Of a stretch of 64,000 nt of DNA, positions 25,705 to 36,946 are shown piece by piece. Made by a program: the position numbers and the translations under genes. Numbering within the stretch: position 1 is the stretch's first letter; the number at the start of each line of letters is the position of its first letter. Below the pieces are notes generated by a model. It had not been told where the DNA came from and did no database searches. It saw only the letters and a program-made list of their open reading frames with translations. The DNA comes from Aureibaculum sp. 2308TA14-22 (GTDB lineage Bacteria > Bacteroidota > Bacteroidia > Flavobacteriales > Flavobacteriaceae): positions 2,940,501 through 3,004,500 of the forward strand of contig NZ_JBEWXT010000001.1 of assembly GCF_040538665.1 (NCBI RefSeq), read 5' to 3'.

Positions 25705-25800
25705 TCAAAAAACACTAAACTAAAAACAGAGCAAATTGGGTTGATTGCTTTTAATTGAAACAGCTTAATATATTACTACACATTAAGCTGTTTCTTTTTC
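25705..25800 (+). ncRNA. Putative small RNA from the orphan cassette
   Basis: Predicted from the copy-3 promoter (start near 25705) to a terminator ending in TTTTT at 25795-25799, about 95 nt with no ORF. It contains the 37-nt block (25730-25766) identical to the PepSY-like gene's 3' end. It ends in a perfect 13-bp stem, GAAACAGCTTAAT (25757-25769) with ATTAAGCTGTTTC (25782-25794). Of the 330-bp gap before gyrB, this fills the first part; 25801-25890 shows nothing else. Existence of the RNA is inferred, not observed. Confidence 0.45.
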
Positions 25801-25897
25801 TTAATTAAACCACTATGCCAAACAATAAAACACTCTAAATTTAAATACCTCTCTTTTGTAGAGAATTTGTTAATAACTTACGTTATTTAACGACATT

Positions 25898-25934
25898 GAA
25901 AACACGCTCAACCGGGCGTGTTTTCTTATATTTG
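25898..25934 (+). promoter_or_regulatory. Hairpin and -10 element before gyrB
   Basis: GAAAACACGC (25898-25907), loop, GCGTGTTTTC (25916-25925) makes a 10-bp hairpin with a short T run. TATATTTG (25927-25934), a good TAnnTTTG -10 element 38 nt before the gyrB ATG, follows immediately. The hairpin probably insulates gyrB from upstream transcripts. No clear -33 TTG is at the right distance. Confidence 0.6.
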
Positions 25935-25945
25935 TATGTTTTTGA

Positions 25946-27910
<1,965 letters not shown>

Positions 27911-27923
27911 AAATAATATTAAA

Positions 27924-28850
27924 ATGAAAGTAACTATTGTAGGTGCAGGAGCTGTTGGTGCAAGCTGTGCTGAGTACATTGCTATTAAAAATTTTGCATC
28001 AGAAGTTGTAATTTTAGACATTAAAGAGGGTTATGCAGAAGGCAAAGCCATGGATTTAATGCAAACCGCTTCGCTAAACGGATTTGACACAAAAATTGTT
28101 GGTTCAACCAGCGATTATACCAAAACAGCAGGTAGTAATATCTGTGTAATTACATCGGGTATTCCTCGAAAGCCTGGGATGACCCGTGAGGAATTGATTG
28201 GTATTAATGCAGGAATCGTAAAATCGGTTTCCGCTAGTTTGATAGAACACTCTCCAAACACCATTATAATTGTAGTTTCCAACCCAATGGATACAATGAC
28301 TTATTTGGTGCACAAAACAACCAACCTACCAAAAAACAGAATTATCGGTATGGGTGGTGCATTGGATTCGGCTCGTTTCAAGTACAGGTTGGCCGAAGCC
28401 ATGGAAGCTCCAATTTCCGATATTGATGGTATGGTTTTGGGTGGCCACTCAGATACTGGTATGATTCCTTTAACAAGTTTAGCTACGCGTAACAGCGTTC
28501 CAGTAAGTAAATTTTTATCTGAAGACAGACTAAATCAAGTAGCTGAAGACACTAAGGTTGGTGGTGCAACATTAACAAAATTATTAGGTACCTCAGCATG
28601 GTATGCTCCTGGAGCAGCAGTTTCAAGTTTAGTTCAAGCAATTGCTTGCGATCAGAAAAAAATGTTCCCTTGTTCTACAATGCTAGATGGAGAATACGGC
28701 TTAAATGATATTTGCATCGGTGTACCCGTAATCTTAGGTAAAGATGGCATTGAAAGAATAGTAACGATTGACCTTTCAGATGCTGAAAAGGACAAAATGA
28801 AGACCAGTGCAGAAGCAGTTAGTAAAACAAATGGCTTGCTAGAATTGTAA
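27924..28850 (+). CDS. mdh: Malate dehydrogenase
   Basis: The start is ATG at 27924 (MKVTIVGAGAVGASCAEYIA); the frame upstream overlaps gyrB and is unlike the family. The 308-residue NAD-dependent LDH-like MDH has GAGAVG for dinucleotide binding. Substrate arginines are in IPRKPGMTREELIGIN, and the catalytic His is in VLGGHSDTGMIPL. It oxidises malate to oxaloacetate in the TCA cycle. It lies 13 bp after gyrB, probably read from the same promoter, and ends at a terminator. Confidence 0.95.
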   Translation: MKVTIVGAGAVGASCAEYIAIKNFASEVVILDIKEGYAEGKAMDLMQTASLNGFDTKIVGSTSDYTKTAGSNICVITSGIPRKPGMTREELIGINAGIVKSVSASLIEHSPNTIIIVVSNPMDTMTYLVHKTTNLPKNRIIGMGGALDSARFKYRLAEAMEAPISDIDGMVLGGHSDTGMIPLTSLATRNSVPVSKFLSEDRLNQVAEDTKVGGATLTKLLGTSAWYAPGAAVSSLVQAIACDQKKMFPCSTMLDGEYGLNDICIGVPVILGKDGIERIVTIDLSDAEKDKMKTSAEAVSKTNGLLEL

Positions 28851-28876
28851 CATAAAAACAAAATGAACAACTAATA

Positions 28877-28909
28877 AAGGCTGCTCTTACTAAAGGAGCA
28901 GTCTTTTTT
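28877..28909 (+). terminator. Intrinsic terminator after mdh
   Basis: AAGGCTGCTC (28877-28886), loop, GAGCAGTCTT (28896-28905) with one G-U pair, then TTTT. Confidence 0.85.
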
Positions 28910-28940
28910 ATATATTTACAAAAAATTTAAAAACAAAAAA

Positions 28941-29597
28941 ATGAAGAAAATTATTTTACTAGTTCTAGTAACTATGAGTATGGGCGTTTTTGCTCAAAAA
29001 GAAATTAAAGAAGGTGTAATGACAAATAAAGTTACTATGTCTTCTGATAACGAGCAAGTTAACGCATCTTTTGCTATGATTGGTGATATTAGTGCCACTA
29101 CTCATTTTAAAGGTAACAAAGCACGGACAGAACAGAGTAATCAGATGACGGGAACACAGATTTCGATTGTTGATCAAGATGCTCAAAAATTTCTTATGTT
29201 AATGGAAAACCCTATGCTTGGTAAAAAATACCTTAAACAAGATACTGAAAAATCAGAAGAGGAATTAAAAAATGTTTCTGTGACTGCTAACGGAGAGACC
29301 AAAACCGTTGTTGGGTATGAGTGTAAAGGTTATGATGTGGTTACCAAACAAAATGGACAAGAACTTAAAATGAAAATGTTTGTTACTGATAAAATTTTAG
29401 CTCAGGAACAATACACTTCTATGTTGGGAGGTAAATTAAAAGGATTTCCTTTATATATGGTGGTATCTATGAATCAAGGTGGAATGGCAATGGATATTAC
29501 CGTAGAAGTTACTGAAATAAAAGCTGAAAGTGTAGATGATAGTAAATTTGACATGACCGTACCTGAAGGCTATACTGAAATGGCTATCCCAAAATAA
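28941..29597 (+). CDS. DUF4412-like secreted protein
   Basis: A 218-residue protein with signal peptide MKKIILLVLVTMSMGVFAQ. The mature part has alternating strands typical of DUF4412/LolA-like folds. Blocks include GVMTNKVTMSSDNEQ, HFKGNKARTEQSNQM, VVGYECKGYDVVTKQNGQE, MFVTDKI and a C-terminal SKFDMTVPEGYTEM. It is predicted periplasmic. No catalytic motif is seen. The domain name is from pattern memory and is moderately certain. It is a single gene between two terminators. Confidence 0.65.
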   Translation: MKKIILLVLVTMSMGVFAQKEIKEGVMTNKVTMSSDNEQVNASFAMIGDISATTHFKGNKARTEQSNQMTGTQISIVDQDAQKFLMLMENPMLGKKYLKQDTEKSEEELKNVSVTANGETKTVVGYECKGYDVVTKQNGQELKMKMFVTDKILAQEQYTSMLGGKLKGFPLYMVVSMNQGGMAMDITVEVTEIKAESVDDSKFDMTVPEGYTEMAIPK

Positions 29598-29616
29598 TAA
29601 ATAGAGTTTATATTTT

Positions 29617-29645
29617 AAAAAAAGCCCCAAATTGGGGCTTTTTTA
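29617..29645. terminator. Bidirectional terminator
   Basis: AAAAAAAGCCCC and GGGGCTTTTTT around an AAATT loop, with A and T tracts on both sides. It sits between the DUF4412-like gene and the convergent fhs and can serve both strands. Confidence 0.88.
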
Positions 29646-29696
29646 TGTTTGAATTTTATCGATTTAAACTTTAAGCCCAAGACTCAATACTCTTTT

Positions 29697-31373
29697 CTAC
29701 GAAAGCCCAGAAATTTTACCGTTTTTATCAATAACCATATCTTCAGAAGCAGGCTTTGATGGTAAGCCTGGCATACGCATCATTTTACCTAAAATAGGAA
29801 TTAAAAACTGAGCTCCTGCAGCAATTTCTATTTCACGTACGGTAATGGTAAAGTCTTTTGGTCTTCCAATCAATTTATCATTATCAGAAAATGATTTTTG
29901 TGTTTTTGCCATACAGATGGCAAAATCGTTAAACCCTAAATTATCAACTCTTCTTAGATTTAATCTCGCTTTATTATCATATACTACAGCATCTGCACCA
30001 TAAATTTCTTTTGCTATTTTTTCAATCTTATCTTTAACTGGTGATTTCCAGTCATATAAGGGTTTAAATTCAGCCGCTTTATTTTCTACAACATCAACAA
30101 CAGCTTTTGCTAAATCTTGAGTACCATTACCTCCTTCTGCCCATCCTCTAGAAACAACTGCATGCACACCTAAAGCTGAGCATTTACTTTTTATTAAATT
30201 TACCTCATCATCCGTATCGCTAATAAATGAATTAATAGCTACTACTGGCTCAATATTAAACTTTCTAATATTTTCGATATGCTTTTCCAGATTTACAAAC
30301 CCTTTTTCAACTCGATCCACACTTGGAGTATTATACTCTTCTTTAGGCGAACCTCCATGATGGCGTAATGCTCTAATCGTAGCTACCAGCACAACACATT
30401 TAGGACTTAACCCAGCTGAAGCACATTTAATATTCAAGAACTTTTCCGCACCCAAATCCGCACCAAAACCAGCCTCTGTAACCACATAATTGGAAAGTGA
30501 AAGTCCCATTTTAGTCGCAATAATACTATTGGTTCCTTGGGCTATGTTAGCAAAAGGACCACCGTGAATAATAGCAGGGTTTTTCTCTAATGTTTGCACC
30601 AAATTAGGCTTTATTGCATCTTTTAAAAGAATAGTCATGGCGTTTTCGGCCTTTAAATCACGAGCAAAAATCGGTTTTCTATCAAAAGTAAACCCAACGA
30701 AAATATTTCCCAGTCGTTCTTTAAGATCTTCCACATTTTTTGCCATACATAAAATCGCCATAACTTCAGAGGCCGGTGTTATGTTAAATCCGTCCTCTCT
30801 AGGTATACCGTTAGCGGTACCTCCCAAACCGATGGTTATTTGGCGTAATGCCCTATCGTTCATGTCAATAACACGTTTCCAAGCAATGTTTCTAGGATCA
30901 AGGTTTAAGTTATTGACTTTACTTTGTAAATTATTATCAATCAAAGCAGCTAATAAATTATTGGCCTTTTCAATAGCGTTAAAATCACCAGTAAAATGTA
31001 GATTGATATCCTCCATAGGCACCACTTGCGAATATCCTCCGCCTGCAGCTCCTCCTTTAATTCCAAATACAGGACCTAATGAAGGTTCTCTCAATACTAC
31101 TGTAGCCTGCTTACCAATTTTATTTAAACCTTCGGTCAACCCAATAGAAACAGTAGTTTTCCCTTCTCCTGCCGGTGTCGGGGTCAAAGCAGTAACCAAA
31201 ACCAAGTTGTTATTTTTTATTTTCTCATTATCGATAAGATCCAACGGAAGTTTCGCCTTGTGCTTTCCGTAAAGCTCAAGATTGTCTTCGGAAATATTTA
31301 ATTTTTCTGCTATGTTTTTAATGTGGGTTAGCTCTGTTTTTTGAGCAATTTCAATATCTGAAAGTGGTTTCAT
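29697..31373 (-). CDS. fhs: Formate-tetrahydrofolate ligase
   Basis: A 558-residue ATP-dependent enzyme that makes 10-formyl-THF from formate. The P-loop is in TPTPAGEGKTTVSIGLTEGL, followed by REPSLGPVFGIKGGAAGGGYSQ in two blocks, and MEDINLHFTGDF. The C-terminal REIEIAAGAQFLIPI and MMRMPGLPSKPA are canonical. It is monocistronic and divergent from secDF. No riboswitch is visible upstream. Confidence 0.97.
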   Translation of the reverse strand: MKPLSDIEIAQKTELTHIKNIAEKLNISEDNLELYGKHKAKLPLDLIDNEKIKNNNLVLVTALTPTPAGEGKTTVSIGLTEGLNKIGKQATVVLREPSLGPVFGIKGGAAGGGYSQVVPMEDINLHFTGDFNAIEKANNLLAALIDNNLQSKVNNLNLDPRNIAWKRVIDMNDRALRQITIGLGGTANGIPREDGFNITPASEVMAILCMAKNVEDLKERLGNIFVGFTFDRKPIFARDLKAENAMTILLKDAIKPNLVQTLEKNPAIIHGGPFANIAQGTNSIIATKMGLSLSNYVVTEAGFGADLGAEKFLNIKCASAGLSPKCVVLVATIRALRHHGGSPKEEYNTPSVDRVEKGFVNLEKHIENIRKFNIEPVVAINSFISDTDDEVNLIKSKCSALGVHAVVSRGWAEGGNGTQDLAKAVVDVVENKAAEFKPLYDWKSPVKDKIEKIAKEIYGADAVVYDNKARLNLRRVDNLGFNDFAICMAKTQKSFSDNDKLIGRPKDFTITVREIEIAAGAQFLIPILGKMMRMPGLPSKPASEDMVIDKNGKISGLS

Positions 31374-31535
31374 GAGTTAATATTTATTGTTTTTTAATGG
31401 ACACATGCAGTTCGCTATTTTTCATTTATTTAGGTGATAAAAATTTTAGCTTGCTCGTTTCATTTAGGTTTGAATTTAATTAGCGAATGTAATGAATTTT
31501 TGCAGCTAAGCCAACTATAAAAAACCTAAAAACAA

Positions 31536-31566
31536 TTGCCTATTCTCTTTTGTTACTATATATTTG
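31536..31566 (+). promoter_or_regulatory. secDF promoter
   Basis: TTG (31536-31538), a 20-nt spacer and TATATTTG (31559-31566), a good Bacteroidota sigma-A match 41 nt before the secDF ATG. The rest of the 234-bp divergent gap with fhs shows nothing else. Confidence 0.7.
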
Positions 31567-31607
31567 CACGTTAATTAAAAAATCAAGATATTTTAAATAC
31601 AAAGTAG

Positions 31608-34574
31608 ATGCAAAACAAAGGACTAATTAAAACTTTTGCTATTTTATTTGGATTAATCTGTGTGTACTATTTATCATTTACATGGGTTAATAATAGAATT
31701 GAAAATGATGCAAAAGAATTTGCAAATGGAGATATTGTAAAACAAGAGGCATATTTAGATTCTGTAGCCAACGTTCCTGTAGCCAATTACTTATACGCAG
31801 ATTACACACACAGCGAAATTCAAGATAAAGCCATAAATCTTGGTTTAGATTTAAAGGGTGGTATAAACGCAACATTAGAAGTATCTGTTAGAGATATTTT
31901 GATGGGATTGTCAGACGACTCAAAAAACCCAGTTTTCAACAAGGCTTTAGCAGACGCTACAGCTGCCCAAACAGGAAGTGACAAAACCTATTTAGATTTA
32001 TTTCTTGAAGCATTTGAGGCAGAAAGTAAAGGTTCAGTAAAATTAAGTGATCCTTCAATTTTTGGAAACAAATCTTTAAAGGATAAGGTTAATTTTAAAA
32101 TGACCGATGAAGAGGTTAAGACTATTTTACAAGAAGAGGTAAAAGGCTCAATAGGAACTGCTTTTGAAGTATTGAGAAACAGAATTGACCGTTTTGGTGT
32201 TACTTCACCTAACATTCAACGTATTGGCGAATCTGGTAGAGTATTAATTGAGTTACCAGGGGCTAGAGATATTGACCGTGTAAAAAAATTACTTACAGGT
32301 ACTGCCAAATTACAATTCTGGGAGACTTATGATAATACTGAAACAGCCAACTTTTTTATTCAGGCTAATACCAAATTAGTAGAAATTTTAGAAACTGAAG
32401 TTGAAGAAGAAACAGAACAAGAATCAGATTCAATTGCGTCTGAAGATTCTGAAATAGACGATTTACTGGGCAAAGTACAAGATTCTGTTGACACTAAAGC
32501 GGCCAGTCCGCTGTTCTCGGTTATGTTTCCGAGCATACCTCAAGATCAGTCTCAAAGAAGTTCTGTTATTGGTTCTGCCAATGTAAAAGATACAGCTACG
32601 GTAAACAAGTATTTGGCCATGAAAGAAGTTAGGGCCTTATTACCTAGCAACATGGTTTATACCAAGTTTTTATGGGATGCCAAACCTATCGACAAAACAG
32701 AAGTAATTAATTTATATGCTATAAAATCTAATAGACAAGATGTTGCTCCTATTGAAGGGGATGTTGTTTCTGATGCCAGTCAAACATTTGACCAATTGGG
32801 CGTTAACCCTGAGGTTAGTATGACTATGAATAGCAAAGGTACAAAGTTGTGGGCCAAAATGACGGAAGAAAATGTAGGTCAGTTTGTAGCTGTGGTATTA
32901 GATAACTTTGTCTATTCTGCACCTAATGTAAATGGTCCAATACCTAATGGTAGAACATCTATTATGGGTAACTTTACCATTGAAGAAGCACAAGATTTGT
33001 CCAATGCATTAAAGTCAGGTAAATTACCAGCTGCAGCAAAAATTCTCGAATCATCGGTAGTTGGTGCATCGTTGGGTCAAGAAGCTATTGACAGTAGTAC
33101 AATAGCCTTTATTTTAGCATTATGTATTGTATTGGTATGGATGATTTTCTATTATGGTAAAGCTGGTATTTTTGCAAATATTGCTTTATTGGTCAACATC
33201 TTATTTATTTTTGGAACACTTACAGCCTTTGGAGCCGTGTTAACCTTACCAGGTGTTGCGGGTATTATTATTACAATTGGTATGTCTGTTGATGCCAACG
33301 TAATTATTTACGAACGTATAAAAGAAGCTTTGCATAAAGGCAAAGTGCTAAAAGAAGCCGTAAAAGAAGGGTTTAGTTTTAAAGGAGCATTATCTGCAAT
33401 TATTGATGCCAATATTACTACCTTTTTAACAGGTATTATTTTATATATTTTTGGATCTGGACCAATTAGAGGTTTTGCTACAACTTTAATGATTGGTATA
33501 GCAACATCGTTAATTACTGCAGTATTTATTACAAGAATGTTAGTGGACTGGTATGCGGACAAAGATCGTTCAATGTCATTTAACACCAATATTACTAAGG
33601 GATGGTTCCAAAATATTAGAATTGACTTTTTAAAGAAACGCAAAATAGCTTATATCATTTCCGCTGTTATCATTGCAGCCGGTATAGGTTCTTTGGTTAT
33701 AAATAGTTTAAACTATGGTGTTGATTTTACTGGAGGTAGAACGTATACCGTTCGTTTCGATCAACCTACAAGTTCCACTGAAGTAGCTAATACCTTAAAA
33801 GATGTTTTTGGTGATGCTCCTGAAGTAAAAACATATGGTGCTGCCAACCAATTAAAAATTACTACGAATTATAAAATTGAAGAAAACTCTGTAGAAGTTG
33901 GTGATGAAGTTCAAGCATTATTATTTAATGGGTTACAATCATATCTTCCAGATGGCACTACTTTAGATAGTTTCAAAATCAGTAGTACTGATACTGAAAA
34001 TAAGATTGGTTTAATGAAATACCTAGAAGTTGGACCAACCATTGCCGATGATATTAAACAAGCAGCCATATGGGCAATTTTAGGTTCATTGATTGTAGTA
34101 TTTTTATACATCTTATTACGATTTAGAAAATGGCAGTATAGTTTAGGTGCCGTTATAGCTGTTTTTCATGATGTTTTAATAGTGTTGACCATATTTTCAT
34201 TATTCTATAAAGTATTACCTTTTGATATGGAAATTGGCCAATCGTTTATTGCTGCCTTATTAACTGTAGTGGGATATTCTTTAAACGATACCGTGGTTAT
34301 TTTTGATAGAATTAGGGAGTTTGCAAACAAACATCAATCGTGGCCTTTTATGAGGGTGGTAAATGCTGGTTTAAGTAGTACTTTAGGGAGAACTATTAAT
34401 ACCTCTTTAACTACATTATTAGTATTATTATCTATTTTCTTATTCGGTGGTGATTCTATAAAAGGCTTTATGTTCGCAATGATTGTGGGTGTAATTGTAG
34501 GTACGTACTCATCATTGTTTATTGCATCGCCAATTATGTACGATACCACAAAAAAGCTCAGTAAAGAAAAGTAA
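31608..34574 (+). CDS. secDF: Fused protein translocase subunit SecDF
   Basis: A 988-residue fusion of SecD (about 1-640) and SecF (about 650-988), with 12 predicted membrane helices in two sets of six. SecD shows AINLGLDLKGGINATLEV and GGAR-region equivalents (ELPGARDIDRVKKLL). SecF shows GVDFTGGRTYTVRF and SLNDTVVIFDRIRE. It uses the proton gradient to pull exported proteins after SecA action. A low-complexity acidic insertion (about 265-300) in the periplasmic part of SecD is unusual but common among relatives. It ends at an elaborate terminator. Confidence 0.96.
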   Translation: MQNKGLIKTFAILFGLICVYYLSFTWVNNRIENDAKEFANGDIVKQEAYLDSVANVPVANYLYADYTHSEIQDKAINLGLDLKGGINATLEVSVRDILMGLSDDSKNPVFNKALADATAAQTGSDKTYLDLFLEAFEAESKGSVKLSDPSIFGNKSLKDKVNFKMTDEEVKTILQEEVKGSIGTAFEVLRNRIDRFGVTSPNIQRIGESGRVLIELPGARDIDRVKKLLTGTAKLQFWETYDNTETANFFIQANTKLVEILETEVEEETEQESDSIASEDSEIDDLLGKVQDSVDTKAASPLFSVMFPSIPQDQSQRSSVIGSANVKDTATVNKYLAMKEVRALLPSNMVYTKFLWDAKPIDKTEVINLYAIKSNRQDVAPIEGDVVSDASQTFDQLGVNPEVSMTMNSKGTKLWAKMTEENVGQFVAVVLDNFVYSAPNVNGPIPNGRTSIMGNFTIEEAQDLSNALKSGKLPAAAKILESSVVGASLGQEAIDSSTIAFILALCIVLVWMIFYYGKAGIFANIALLVNILFIFGTLTAFGAVLTLPGVAGIIITIGMSVDANVIIYERIKEALHKGKVLKEAVKEGFSFKGALSAIIDANITTFLTGIILYIFGSGPIRGFATTLMIGIATSLITAVFITRMLVDWYADKDRSMSFNTNITKGWFQNIRIDFLKKRKIAYIISAVIIAAGIGSLVINSLNYGVDFTGGRTYTVRFDQPTSSTEVANTLKDVFGDAPEVKTYGAANQLKITTNYKIEENSVEVGDEVQALLFNGLQSYLPDGTTLDSFKISSTDTENKIGLMKYLEVGPTIADDIKQAAIWAILGSLIVVFLYILLRFRKWQYSLGAVIAVFHDVLIVLTIFSLFYKVLPFDMEIGQSFIAALLTVVGYSLNDTVVIFDRIREFANKHQSWPFMRVVNAGLSSTLGRTINTSLTTLLVLLSIFLFGGDSIKGFMFAMIVGVIVGTYSSLFIASPIMYDTTKKLSKEK

Positions 34575-34591
34575 AATAAATACAATATGGT

Positions 34592-34648
34592 AAAAATCGT
34601 TTTGTGTTCCTGAATCAAATTCAGTAATTACAAAACGATTTTTCTTTT
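34592..34648 (+). terminator. Terminator containing a nested CTGAA palindrome
   Basis: An outer stem AAAAATCGTTTTGT (34592-34605) pairs perfectly with ACAAAACGATTTTT (34630-34643), followed by CTTTTT. The loop carries an inner CTGAA (34610-34614), five bases, TTCAG (34620-34624). This is the same core as the repeats around the GIY-YIG gene. It lies between secDF and hpt-adk, 5 bp before the latter's start. Confidence 0.8.
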
Positions 34649-34652
34649 TATA

Positions 34653-35765
34653 ATGACTAAAATAAAGTTACATAACAAATATTTTAAACCTTACATTTCA
34701 GCAAAAAAAATAAAGATTGCTATTGATAACATGGCAAGTTTAATAGCAAAGGACTGTGAGGGCGAAGTTCCCATTTTTATCGGAATTTTAAATGGTTCGT
34801 TTATGTTTGCTGCTGATTTTGTAAGAGCTTATAAAGGCAACTGCGAAATGTCTTTTGTGAAATTAGCATCCTATCACGGCACAGATTCTACTGGAAACGT
34901 AAAGCAACTGGTCGGACTTAATGAAAATCTGGAAGGCCGAACCGTTATTATTTTGGAAGATATTATCGATACTGGCACCACACTTGAGGAAATTTATAAT
35001 ATCTTTAGAAATCAAAATATCAAAAAATTAAAAATTGCAACGTTATTTTTTAAACCCGATGTTTTCCGCAAAGCATTACACATAGACTATATTGGCCTTT
35101 CTGTTCCCGATAAGTTTATTGTCGGTTACGGATTAGACTATAATGGTTTAGGAAGAAACCTCACAGATATATACCAATTAACGACACACAACATGACAAA
35201 CATTGTATTATTTGGCCCTCCAGGAGCCGGAAAAGGAACTCAAGCTGAAGTATTAAAGGATAAATATAATTTGGTACATATTTCTACTGGAGATGTGTTC
35301 CGATATAATATTAAAAACCAAACTGACTTAGGTAAATTGGCAAAATCGTATATGGATAAAGGCGATTTAGTTCCTGACGAAGTAACCATTAATATGCTAA
35401 AGGCAGAAGTAGAAAAAAATGACGATGCCAACGGTTTTATATTTGACGGTTTTCCAAGAACGGAATCGCAGGCCAAAGCCTTGGACACATTTCTTGAAGA
35501 AAAAGGTCAATCCATTAACGGAATGGTAGCTTTGGAAGTTCCGGAAGACCTATTGGTCGCCCGTCTTTTAAAACGAGGGGAAACCAGTGGCAGACCTGAC
35601 GATCAAGACGAATCTAAAATTAGAAATAGATTTAACGAATACGAAACAAAAACTGCTATTTTAAAAAATTATTATACTGATCAGGACAAATATTTTGGCG
35701 TAAATGGTGTAGGAAGTATCGAAGAAATAACAGAACGGTTAAGTACTGTTTTTGATACTTTATAG
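34653..35765 (+). CDS. Hypoxanthine phosphoribosyltransferase-adenylate kinase fusion
   Basis: A 370-residue bifunctional protein. Residues 1-178 form a phosphoribosyltransferase with the PRPP motif VIILEDIIDTGTTLEE. Residues 181-370 form a complete short-LID adenylate kinase starting MTNIVLFGPPGAGKGTQAE, with FDGFPRTESQA and RGETSGRPDD. No stop or frame change lies between the domains. An internal ATG (35193) exactly at the kinase start could allow separate translation. Coupling purine salvage (IMP/GMP formation) with AMP phosphorylation is plausible. Fusions of this kind occur in Flavobacteriia. Confidence 0.93.
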   Translation: MTKIKLHNKYFKPYISAKKIKIAIDNMASLIAKDCEGEVPIFIGILNGSFMFAADFVRAYKGNCEMSFVKLASYHGTDSTGNVKQLVGLNENLEGRTVIILEDIIDTGTTLEEIYNIFRNQNIKKLKIATLFFKPDVFRKALHIDYIGLSVPDKFIVGYGLDYNGLGRNLTDIYQLTTHNMTNIVLFGPPGAGKGTQAEVLKDKYNLVHISTGDVFRYNIKNQTDLGKLAKSYMDKGDLVPDEVTINMLKAEVEKNDDANGFIFDGFPRTESQAKALDTFLEEKGQSINGMVALEVPEDLLVARLLKRGETSGRPDDQDESKIRNRFNEYETKTAILKNYYTDQDKYFGVNGVGSIEEITERLSTVFDTL

Positions 35766-35848
35766 TTAGCGGTTTTGCAACATAATGCATTCGCCTATTT
35801 TCGTCGCATCAAAATAATTCTTAACACAATAACCTAATAACTTATTTA

Positions 35849-36841
35849 ATGGTTGAAGGCAACTTTGTAGATTATATAAAAATACATGCTGCATCTGGTA
35901 AGGGTGGTAAGGGCTCTGTGCATCTACATCGTGAAAAATATATCCAAAAAGGTGGTCCTGATGGTGGTGATGGCGGTCGTGGTGGTCATGTGATTATCCG
36001 TGGCAGTAAAAATATGTGGACGCTTTATCATCTAAAATTCAAAAAACACTTTAAAGCTGAACATGGCGGAGACGGAAGCAAAAGCAGAAGTACTGGTAAG
36101 GACGGTAATGATATTTATATAGATGTACCTTTAGGTACTGTAATAAGGGATGGGGAAACTCAAGAAGTTGTCTTTGAAATTACCGAAGATGGCGAAGAAA
36201 AAATATTGATGGAAGGTGGTATGGGAGGACGTGGTAATTGGCATTTTAAATCGTCCACTAACCAAACCCCACGCTATGCACAACCTGGTATTGACGGACA
36301 AGAAGGTTGGTTTCAATTGGAGCTTAAAATTTTGGCAGATGTTGGTTTAGTAGGATTTCCCAATGCTGGAAAATCGACTTTGTTATCAGTAATTACTTCT
36401 GCAAAACCCAAAATAGCCGATTATGCCTTTACTACCTTAAAACCCAATTTAGGTATCGTTGAGTATCGCGATTTTCAGAGTTTTGTAATGGCAGATATCC
36501 CAGGAATAATCGAAGGTGCGGCAGAGGGAAAAGGCTTGGGTCATCGATTTTTACGCCATATTGAACGAAATTCAACGCTATTGTTTTTAATTCCTGCTGA
36601 TTCAGATGATATCAATGAGGAGTATAAAATATTACTAAACGAACTCAAAAAGCACAATCCCGAATTGTTGGATAAAGACCGATTATTAGCAATTTCAAAA
36701 TCAGATATGTTGGATGAAGAGCTTAAAAATGAAATTAAAAAAGAACTTCCTAAAGGTATAGATTATTTATTTATTTCTTCGATAGCACAAGTAGGCCTTT
36801 CCGAATTAAAAGATAAATTGTGGTTAATGCTAAATGATTAA
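35849..36841 (+). CDS. obg: GTPase Obg (CgtA)
   Basis: A 330-residue ribosome-associated GTPase. The glycine-rich OBG domain (1-158) shows [14 protein letters not shown] and [10 protein letters not shown]. The G domain has [12 protein letters not shown] (P-loop), [23 protein letters not shown] (G3) and a divergent G4 segment, SKSDMLDE. No C-terminal OCT extension is present, as in other Bacteroidota. It acts in 50S subunit maturation and stress signalling. It follows the hpt-adk gene by 83 bp, probably as an operon. Confidence 0.95.
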   Translation: MVEGNFVDYIKIHAASGKGGKGSVHLHREKYIQKGGPDGGDGGRGGHVIIRGSKNMWTLYHLKFKKHFKAEHGGDGSKSRSTGKDGNDIYIDVPLGTVIRDGETQEVVFEITEDGEEKILMEGGMGGRGNWHFKSSTNQTPRYAQPGIDGQEGWFQLELKILADVGLVGFPNAGKSTLLSVITSAKPKIADYAFTTLKPNLGIVEYRDFQSFVMADIPGIIEGAAEGKGLGHRFLRHIERNSTLLFLIPADSDDINEEYKILLNELKKHNPELLDKDRLLAISKSDMLDEELKNEIKKELPKGIDYLFISSIAQVGLSELKDKLWLMLND

Positions 36842-36946
36842 TTTACTGATAATCAATTGGTAAATTAACTTCCTCTAAAAGAAAAGAAAGCAAATAAAGT
36901 AATAAATAGTGTTGTTTTAACGTTACTACGGTTAAACTAAACTATT

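Noticed and set aside
30637-31272. 211-codon open frame on the plus strand antisense to fhs
   Set aside because: It lies wholly inside a conserved essential-type gene, has no recognisable domain or promoter, and its composition mirrors the codon use of fhs on the other strand.
35193-35765. Separate adenylate kinase gene starting at the internal ATG
   Set aside because: The frame is continuous with the phosphoribosyltransferase and there is no stop or spacing between them. A fusion is the simpler reading, though internal initiation is kept as a finding.
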